Assembly: GCA_963555705.1 (NCBI GenBank) | Contig: OY743183.1 | Span: 49,651,466-49,715,465 of the forward strand | Direction: 5' to 3' | Length of the DNA stretch: 64,000 bases | Source of the DNA: Ligustrum vulgare | Taxonomy: Eukaryota > Streptophyta > Magnoliopsida > Lamiales > Oleaceae | In this document: positions 56,489 to 64,000 of the stretch, one piece after another | How the letters are laid out: each line of letters starts with the position of its first letter | How positions within the stretch are numbered: the first letter of the stretch is position 1 | Notes under the pieces: model-generated | What the model was told of the DNA's origin: nothing | Database searches by the model: none | Seen by the model: only the letters and a program-made list of their open reading frames with translations | Position numbers and translations under genes: made by a program

Positions 56489-57137
56489 TATTTAATGTCT
56501 TTAAAACACTTAAGAAAGTCAATTAAAACTTTAAGACGCATTATGACGGCTATTCTTCATATTGACCTGCTTAAGCTTACGATTCTTGATACTCGACCTC
56601 GACACATCGCAATGCATAATGCCTTTTAGAACATTGTTTATAGGTAGTAATGGCTTCAGAAGGTGCCAAGGAGATTATTGTTTCTATATAAAGAACTTGG
56701 TAACTCCTATATTATTTTGCTTCTATATGTTGATGACATGTTAATTGCTGATAATTGTAAATGAGAGATAGAAAAGTTAAAAAAGGATTTATCTAAGGAG
56801 TTTGCAATGAAGGACTTGGACGCTACAAAAAAATGCTTGGAATGAGAATAATTAGAGACTATGATGCCTTGAAAATATCATAGGAACAGTATGTGAAGAA
56901 GATGCTAAGTAGGTTCAGTATGGATGACGTAAAATTAGTAAGTACTCCTTTGGCTAGTCATTTCAAGCTATCAAATGAGTAGTCACTGTCTACAGAGAAT
57001 GAGAGAGCCTACTTATGTCTCTACTATTGGCAGTCTTTTATATGTCATGATACAAGATCGGATATATCACATGTAGAGAGAGTTGTGAGCTAATATATGA
57101 GAAATCTAGGTAAAAATCACTGGGAGACAGTAAATTG

Positions 57138-57627
57138 TAGAGGTGGCAATGGGCTGAGCTGAGCCGGCTCGGCCCATGGCTATGATTGCTTGGCTCGTCA
57201 AAAGGACGAGCCGAGCAACGAGCTCGTGTCAAATGAGCCGAGATCAGGCTCGGCTCGTTTGACCCGGGTCGAGCTCGGCTTGGCCCACGAGCCTTGAGCT
57301 CGGCTCGTTGAGCTCATTTTTTTTATTTATTTATTAAAGGGTGTTGACATGTTGTTGTGAATTTAAATTGTTATTATTTTATTTTTTTTAATTTTTTGGA
57401 AACGTAACATTGTAACAAACGTTTAAATTTTTTTTTCAACGAGCCGACAAGCCGCTCGGCTCGTGGCTCGTGCCAATGAGCCGCTCGTTGAACCACGAGA
57501 TGAACTCGGCTCGTGGTTCAACGACGTTGCTTGGCTCTTCCACGAGCTCGTTCGTTTGACGAGTCGAGCCGCCTTCGACTCGTATTTTCGCGAGCCGACA
57601 AGCGGCTCGACTCGTTTGCCACCTCTA
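57138..57627. mobile_element. hAT-type MITE in copia 1 (490 bp)
   Basis: Ends TAGAGGTGGCAATGGGCTG and GTTTGCCACCTCTA; exact 8-bp duplication GTAAATTG (57130-57137 and 57628-57635). It splits the coding text VNW-ILRYLRG of copia 1. GC-rich blocks with GAGCCG/CGGCTC motifs lie at both sides of an AT-rich centre. Confidence 0.93.
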
Positions 57628-58207
57628 GTAAATTGGATTCTCAGATACCTAAGAGGTACTTCATATTCAACTTTGTGCTTTAGAAAATCAAGGTTAAGAT
57701 TACAAGGCTATGTAGATGTCGACATGGAAGGAAGAGTACTATAAGATATGTATACACTTTGGGTGGTACGACAGTTAGTTGCGTGTCTAAACTGTAAAAG
57801 ATAGTTTCTCTTTCTACTATTGAGGTTGAGTATGTTGCCGTAACTGAAGCTAGTAAAGAGATGATATGGTTGCAGTCTTTCTTGGAGAATTAGGTCACCC
57901 ATATGAAAATAGTTTGTTGCATTGTGATAGTAAGAATACCATTCACTTAGCAAAGAAACGTGTTTATCACGCAAGGACAAATCATATACAAGTTCGTTAT
58001 CATTTCATTAGATCAAATTTGGAGGATGAAATCTTAACACTTGAGAAGATTCAAGAGAATCAGAATCTGGTTGGCATGTTAACGAATATATTCCAATTGA
58101 GAAACTGAAGTTGTGCACATCTTCAGTTGGTCTTCTCTTTTAAGTATTGAGGAGTTGTTTCCGATGCAATGGAGTTTTCATGGTGAATTATTCTCCAAGT
58201 GGGAGAT

Positions 58208-58656
58208 TGTTAAGTTGTGGTCCTGTGGAGTCCAATTATTTAATAATTTGATAAGGTAACAATTGGATAAAGAGGAAAATCCTAGTTAAAGAAAACTTAG
58301 GAGATTGTGCTATTGCAATATTCTATTAAAGAATTTGATTCCTTCTCTAATGTGGATTTACTTCTATTGAAGAGCTGGAAACCTTGTGTAATTTGGATTT
58401 GGATTTGCTAGATAATTAGAGTTCTTGTGTAATATGGATTTACCCCTATTCAATCTTTTAAATAGGAGGAAATTCTTAGGCTTTTATCATCAATCAAATA
58501 GAGAGAGAAAAAAAGATGTTAGGGAAGATATGTGCGTGCTTTCTCTTGTAATTTTTTTTTTTTTAATTATAGCGAGTTCTAGCAATGGTAAAGAGGACGT
58601 AGTCTCATATTGAGGTGAACCTCTATAAATATTGTATGTTTGATTATTTTTCTGTT
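58208..58656 (+). repeat. 3' LTR of copia 1, left part
   Basis: Preceded by AAGTGGGAGA (polypurine tract). Broken at the CTTCA duplication by copia 2 and resumes at 62843. Confidence 0.83.
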
Positions 58657-59079
58657 CTTCATAAAGAATGAAAGATAATAAAATATTGAAAGAACGTTAA
58701 TTTCATTAATGCTAGGAAAATGTATTTATACAAGCTAGTTAACCTAACTAATCTTTATCGAGATAAGCATACAAAGGATAAGTTACAAAGGTAAAAAATA
58801 AATACAAACTATAATTAAAATATAAAAGAAATAATATGTTTAGTTCCCAATACGCCCCCTCAAGATGGAGCCCGGAAGAACACTAACTTGACACGAATTG
58901 CGCCAAGTTGCGAGCCAGGGAGAGGCTTGGTAAGAGCATCAACTAACTGGTCTGAAGATGAGACATGAGTATTACGTAAGTCACCAGCTTGGACTTTTTC
59001 CTGGACAAAGTGAAAGTCCAGCACTATGTACTTCATTCTAGAGTGGGAAATAGGATTGACACATAGGTATATTGACCAA

Positions 59080-60190
59080 CATCATCTTAGAACACGACAA
59101 GTGGTTGGGACAAGGAAAATCCAATCTCAGTTCGAAAGTTATGAATCCAAGTCAATTCTGCAGTAGTGGAAGCAATGGACCTGTATTCAACCTCAGTGGA
59201 TGATCGAGCCATAGTGGATTGCTTTTTAGAACTCCAATATATGGGGTTAGACCCTAAGAAGATAATGTAAGCACTTGTGGATGTTCTGTCGGTTAAGTTG
59301 CCACCCCAATCCACATCAGAAAAGACATGCAGTGACATAGGGGACTTTTGTTGCAAGAATAGGCCATGATCAATTTTGCCCTTCAATAGCGAAATAGGCT
59401 TTTTACAGCCCCCAGTGTACAATAGTAGGGAAATGCATGAATTGTGATAGTTTGTTGACTGTAAAGGAAATGTTCGGACGAGTCAAAGCAAGATATTGCA
59501 ATCCTCCAAGAATTGGCCGAGATTCACTGGGATTTGGCATTGGCTCACCTTCATTGAGAGCATGAATGTGAGAAGAAGACATTGGACTAACTACCTCCTT
59601 GGAGTTGGACATTTTGGAATGACTGAGGAGGTCAAGTATATATTTTCTTTGAGACATGAAAAAACCATCAGGATGAGATATTACCTCAATGCCCAAGAAG
59701 TAGGACAAAACACCAAGATCTTTGATAGAGATTTTTTTTTGGCTAGAGATGCAACAAATTTGGCAAGAAGGGAAGGTTTGTTACATGTCATAATAATGTC
59801 GTCGACATAGACTAAGACAAAAATAATGACCTGAGGCCAATGAAGAAAGAATAGAGATGAATCCGACCTTGAGGTTATGAACCTGAAAGCAATGAAGAAT
59901 TTTTTTAGTGCTATGTACCAAGCTCGCGGAGCTTGTTTAAGCCCGTAAAGTGATTTTTTGAGATACATACATGATGACGTCATCATTGCCAGTATAGTTG
60001 GAGTGTAAAGAGAGATTATGCAGATCATTGGTGATATGATGAGAAGCCACATAGTCAAGAAGCTAATAATCTGGGGATGGGTTGGAGGCCATTGGTTGGG
60101 CCACATTGACCATGGGATTGGTTCCAGAGGATCGAGATTTGTAGTTTGGAGAGGATGAGAATTTTTTCCAAGGAGAGACACGATAAGTGA
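59080..60190 (-). pseudogene. Copia 2 protease-reverse transcriptase-RNase H remnant
   Basis: Minus strand. The protease remnant ASHHITNDLHNLSLHSNY lies at 60060-60000. It runs almost at once into reverse transcriptase text: KSLYGLKQAPRAWY near 59950, YVDDIIM (catalytic YVDD) at 59800, then SYFLGIEVISHPDGFFMSQR near 59700. RNase H lies at 59422-59087 with SDVDWGGNLTDRTSTSAY and YWSSKKQSTMARSSTEVEYR. The whole integrase and the front of reverse transcriptase are missing between protease and RT. Stops and frame changes occur. Confidence 0.88.
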
Positions 60191-60386
60191 GACATGTTTT
60201 TGTTGAATGACCTTGTTAACTACACAACATGCAATAGCCCTTGTATGGGCGTGGACTATAGTTGCTAGAAGAATTGGCATAGCCATGAGATTGGTTGTTG
60301 TTTCTTTGGGTGTTGGTTTCTAAATTAGTGTTTTGTGTGTGAGATGAGTTGGGGTGGCGGGTGTTGGATTTTGATGTATTGTTGGC

Positions 60387-61923
60387 TGATAAGTGTATTT
60401 TATAAACTTATTTATATGTCAAAATTAGAATTTATTATTTTCGTTTTTGAATAAATGCTATTTAAGTTGTGTCTATTTGTTTAACTAACAGAAAATATCC
60501 CAAAAGATGAAGAATGAAGCAGTTAATGGGAAAAATGCACAATTGGATGCTAATTGGAGCTTAATTGAGCAAGTAAGAAGTTTATGACAACAATCGGGAA
60601 AGATTCATGGTGCCAAAGTGAATAAATCAAGAGTCGGAGGACCCAATTGAATGAATTGATAGTTGAAAAGAGTAAATCAAGAAAATTCTAAAGTTTGAGG
60701 ACTAATTCGCTTCAATTGAAAGTTGAGGATTGAGGTTGTAAATAAAAAGTAGGGACCAACTTGTACAACCAAGAGAAAAGTGGAAAATTACGCTTCAGTA
60801 CAAGTCCACGCGATCGTTGGGTCTCTATTGAACGATCGCGCGAAGCCTCGAAATAATCACCCGAGAGTTCAATGCTCAACCACGCGATTGCCGAACTTTG
60901 TGCTGCACGGTCGCGTGGCTTTCTGACTGGTTCGCTGGTCAGAATTTTCTCGCGATTTTAAACAGATTTTCAGTCGTTCGACCTAGGTTTCTCCAACACC
61001 TATATATGGAATAGAAGAGGCACAAATTATGTACCTTTGCCTATCCTAAGAACGAGTCACAGTTGTGAATTCAACATCAAATTCTTGGGGAATCAAGCAT
61101 CGCAAATAGGCGTGAATTGAAGATAATTGAAGAATTGATACTTGGTGCAAGCTTTCCTTTCTTTATAATACTTTCAATGAATGTTTTATTTTATTGTTTT
61201 TGTTCTTTAATTATGATGTGTAACTAAACTTTATGTTGGGATAAACAATGTAGCCTAGTTTTAATATTTAATTCCAAATTTCATGTTTTAATGATTTTGT
61301 TACATGTATTGATTTATTATTATTCTTAATGCATGAATGAACTAGCCACTTATACATGATTACATGAAGTTATTTCCATAATTTGAGACGTGAGTCAATA
61401 ACTTAGATCTCGGTAATAAATCCGATAATTGAACAAGGGATAGTGATATACTCTCATTATTATTGCGATTGTGTGTAAATTCTTGTGTGCTATGCATCTA
61501 GATAAAGAATATTCGAACCCTCTATAGAGATACATGGTTGACTTATTTAGGTAGATTTGATTTAAACTCGAGAGAGGAATTTCAATAAACATTAGTGAAT
61601 TCGACCGAATACATTATTAGGAAATAAAATTGGGATTGATGTTAATTTAATTGGTTGGGTGAAATCGTAAATCCCAACTACCTTACAATCGTTTTTGAAA
61701 ATAAAAGAAATTTCGAATTTTAATTCTTTGGTTTAATTTTCATAGTTTTAAATTTTAAACATCAAATTCTTTTGTCCATTCAAATAAGGTCTAGAACTAA
61801 AATATTTCGATACTTAATAGCAGTCTCTGTGGGAATGATAATCCTAACTCTTAGGTCCACTTATTACATTTCATGACTCGTACACATGCAGGTGTATTTC
61901 GCATCGGGAGATATTGGTGATCA
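60387..61923 (+). mobile_element. Solo LTR in copia 2 (1537 bp)
   Basis: TGATAAGTGTATTTTATAAA...GAGATATTGGTGATCA, flanked by exact TTGGC (60382-60386 and 61924-61928). Sister of the solo LTR at 49315-52978. Confidence 0.9.
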
Positions 61924-61994
61924 TTGGCTATGATGGGAGTAAAAGAATTAGGAGGGCTCACAAGTTCCAACTAAGATTCTCTTGTAACTCGTTT

Positions 61995-62607
61995 TTCTTG
62001 AAGTTCACCAAATGAAATTGATAATTCCCAAGCACGAACAGCCTCGCATAATCCATTGTATTTCAGTGCCTAGTCCTCATAGAATGTGAAGGACGAGTTC
62101 ATCGCTATCAAGTGCAGAATTCATCAAGGTTAAGTTATCCACAATGCTTTTGACCTTGTGCATATACTCTGTGATTGTGGAGTCTCCTATTTGTAGTTGG
62201 CCTAAACCGATCTTCAGGTTCATGATGCGTCCCCTGATGGTTTTGCATAAGTATTTGTTATGGTGTCCCAGGCTATTTTAGAGGTTTTTGCAGTAGCAAT
62301 AAAAGAGATGAGATCTGGAGATAGAGAGCTAACGATGGCATTTAGGAAAAGTTTTTCTTGCTGAATCCATTTAGCAAATTCAGGATTTGGAATCAAAGTA
62401 TTTGGCGTGGTTGGATTTGGTACCACAGGAGAGGGGCATGGTAAGGTTCCAGTAAGCGGGAAAGTTTGAAGACGTGAGTTTGATTGGGAGTTGTAATTGG
62501 CCATTGATAACAATGAGAGGTGAAGGAATGGTGGTGACGGTAGTGAGATGAAGAGAGGGATTCGAGACAATGAGTGAGGCAACCGTGGAGTTTGTGTTTG
62601 AGGCCAT
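61995..62607 (-). pseudogene. Copia 2 gag fragment
   Basis: Minus strand from an ATG at 62607 (MASNTNSTVASLIVSN), then SSNFPAYWNLTM and, after a frame change, GTLPCPSPVVPNPTTPN, WIQQEKLFLNAIVSSLS and a TSKIAWDTITNTYAKPS stretch near 62250. These match the N-terminal gag domain of small copia elements. The gene is cut off toward 61928 by the solo LTR and continues at 60381-60200 with the end of gag. Confidence 0.82.
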
Positions 62608-62842
62608 AGGATTTAAAATGCTTGGGAGCGAAGAAGCTTTGATACCATAAAGAATGAAAGCTAATAAAATATTGAAGGAACGTTAATTTCATTAATGCCG
62701 GGAAAATACATTTATACAAGCTAGTTAACCTAACTAATCTTTATCGAGATAAGAATACAAAGGATAAGTTACAAAGGTAAAAGATAAATACTAACTAAAA
62801 TTAAAATATAAAATAAATAATATTTTAATTCCCAATACTTGA

Positions 62843-62891
62843 TATTAATTGATTTTGATAAAAATAAGATTATGGTTCCTAATAATCAACA
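62843..62891 (+). repeat. 3' LTR of copia 1, right part
   Basis: TATTAATTGATTTTGATAA...AATCAACA, homologous to the end of the 5' LTR (48130-48186). It proves that copia 2 is inserted in this LTR. Confidence 0.8.
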
Positions 62892-64000
62892 AGGATCAAT
62901 ATCAAAACTCTTCCTAGGCATGGGTGGATAAAACATGGGCTAGTCTATGATAGAATATTACCAACATTAGGGTGCTAGTTCATATTTATAAGTGCTTATC
63001 TCCAACAATGTAATCTAGAGATTTAATCAAGCATATACTGAAATGTATCGAATTTGCGAAGGGAAGAATTGAAAGCTATTGATGAAATTTTAGTGCAACT
63101 TAAATGTAAAGTTATATGTGTCATGTATCACGGAGGTCACCTCAATCAATATTTTTAAACAGTTCAAACATTGATTCAAAAAGTTGAAGGGTTCATAATT
63201 AAAATGTTATAGATCATGATCAAATCAATGGGTGTTAGTATTGTATATCTGTTTATCATCTTCTCCATTTTGACCATTAAGTATTTTTTGATCATTCTTT
63301 TATTCATATTCAAGTTTTAGACTCCGCCAAGAAGGATTGTTATGTACTTATTATTAAAATTTATTTTGGTCTAAAAATGGATTTAACAGTGGATGAACTT
63401 GGCTCAAATAAGGAATGGAATTGGAGAATCAATCAGGCATTTTGGGCAGGTATATTGAGGGTTTTCCATGCGATCACATGGTCCTCAATATCGAAACTCG
63501 AGCATTTTCATTGTGCCATGTGATTGCATGGTTTATAACCATGCATTGCTTAGGCTTAAAAATTAATCATTAGGTTGATTTTCTTAATTCAATTCTTGGT
63601 TAGGGAGTTTTCATAAACGACTGGCTTGATTTTGTGGTGTATATTATTAGAAATCCATAAATATGAGATAAATCTCGATTTTTAAATATATGAGTTCAAT
63701 CATTAACATCATTTTGATTGAATTAAAATCTTTCCTATCATTCAAATTCAACCCCCCTTTTGTGTTCATTTCAAGTTCTTGGAGGAAACACTTGTGCTCA
63801 GTGTTTTACTTCTAAAAGGATTGATTTATCCTCTTAGCCAATTGTCATGAGTCTCATGAGCAATCTCATTAACGAGAGGAGGAATTATTGCTTTAGGACA
63901 ACAATTACATGTTTGAACCTTCATTGATCAAATTTTGATGTTCTTGCAACTGATTATTAACTATTATCGTCTCTATTTTGATTGTTAACGATTATCTGAT
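62892..64000. other. Unannotated right edge
   Basis: About 1.1 kb of AT-rich sequence with no defensible gene. The text around 63480-63540 (CATGCGATCACATGG, CCATGTGATTGCATGG) has inverted-repeat character and could be part of an LTR whose ends are not in the window. Confidence 0.4.

Larger units (their letters stand above)
55469..56636 (+). mobile_element. hAT element remnant in copia 1 (1168 bp)
   Basis: Ends CAGCGTTCTAAAAGGC and GCCTTTTAGAACATTG; exact 8-bp duplication TTTATAGG (55461-55468 and 56637-56644). Inside, at 55692-55740, KLVYVQFNVRLMNKDK, and after a frame change LKTLLASDASNAQSWIVE, match the extreme C-terminus of plant hAT transposases. The rest of the gene is gone. Confidence 0.92.
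48236..58108 (+). pseudogene. Copia gag-pol of element 1, heavily mutated and interrupted
   Basis: The ATG at 48236 (MKVVGICKFDGNDF) begins gag; the conserved gag block at 48510-48821 reads EGTPTAKFLNRLNAITNQF and ALILLASLPNNLESM. A zinc knuckle near 48940 has lost its first Cys (YWNCGKIGHLMNNC). The protease motif reads MDSEAS instead of MDSGAS. Integrase pieces include RMNKTLNKCDISMRLHAGLP near 53610. Reverse transcriptase is split by a hAT element: before it EIYMMQSQVFEVQ, after it RRCQGDYCFYIKN and LYVDDMLIADN (56728). RNase H and the C-terminal end run to about 58108. Many stops and frame changes are present. Tork/Tnt1 affinity is inferred. Confidence 0.88.
58662..62837 (-). mobile_element. 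Copia element 2, nested in the copia 1 3' LTR
   Basis: Two short LTRs (58662-58852, 191 bp; 62648-62837, 190 bp) read TAAAGAATG...CCCAATA on the plus strand, so the termini are TA rather than TG/CA. Flanks CTTCA and CTTGA agree at 4 of 5. Orientation is minus: the primer site TGGTATCAAAGC (62636-62647) lies next to the right LTR, and a GAGGGGGCG tract is next to the left one. A solo LTR at 60387-61923 is inserted in it. Net length is about 2.6 kb, so most of pol has been lost. Confidence 0.87.
47687..62891 (+). mobile_element. Decayed copia element 1 (15 kb with insertions)
   Basis: A 5' LTR (47687-48186) starts TGTTAAATTGTGG. A 3' LTR (58208-58656 plus 62843-62891) starts TGTTAAGTTGTGG and ends AATCAACA. 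Flanks ATGAT and AGGAT agree at 4 of 5. The interior carries gag, protease, integrase, reverse transcriptase and RNase H remnants. Six later insertions can be delimited (49315-52978 with 49862-52028 inside it, 55469-56636, 57138-57627, 58662-62837 with 60387-61923 inside it). Confidence 0.86.

Overview
The window is nuclear DNA of a flowering plant, most likely a eudicot. It is AT-rich and intron-containing, and it is packed with Ty1/copia and Ty3/gypsy LTR retrotransposons, CACTA, hAT and Tourist-like DNA transposons. I recognise one intact host gene, a single-exon OVATE family protein (16517-17458, +). No rRNA, tRNA or CRISPR locus was seen. The tRNA-like 12-mers are retrotransposon primer-binding sites.

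Region by region. (1) 1-14473: a minus-strand copia element whose 5' LTR is split by an 11.5-kb CACTA transposon (2840-14380, 3-bp duplication TGC). The CACTA carries a broken TNP2-type transposase gene, a Transposase_24-type second gene, an opposite-strand captured piece of an ERD7-like senescence/dehydration gene with its intron, and a later solo LTR (8109-10906) that splits the transposase. (2) 14474-17769: the host gene island, with a 168-bp MITE, a TATA box and the OVATE gene. (3) 17770-21363: a second, internally deleted CACTA in which the start of a TNP2 transposase is joined to a Ulp1-type cysteine protease. (4) 21478-24108: a 2.45-kb LTR and a second copy of the MITE. (5) 24768-38731: an Athila-like gypsy element (duplication ACCCG) that keeps gag and protease but no reverse transcriptase. 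A minus-strand gypsy element (26928-32464) sits in its gag and a solo LTR (37593-38369) sits in its 3' LTR. (6) 39997-44308: a young LTR element with two 897-bp LTRs and only an intact 758-residue gag-protease ORF. (7) 47687-62891: a decayed copia element with at least six later insertions, several with exact target duplications. Unique-looking stretches around units 5 and 6 may be old organelle DNA.

Most of the window is explained by nested insertions, and the relative order of many of them can be read from their target-site duplications. None of the LTR elements with both ends visible retains a complete pol. The most unusual signals are arrays of self-complementary 12-15-mers in the LTRs of several families (TTACGGCCGTAA in three LTR families, TTTCGGTCGACCGAA in a fourth), a roughly 75-bp block repeated in four places inside the two CACTA elements and a solo LTR, and the captured ERD7-like fragment.
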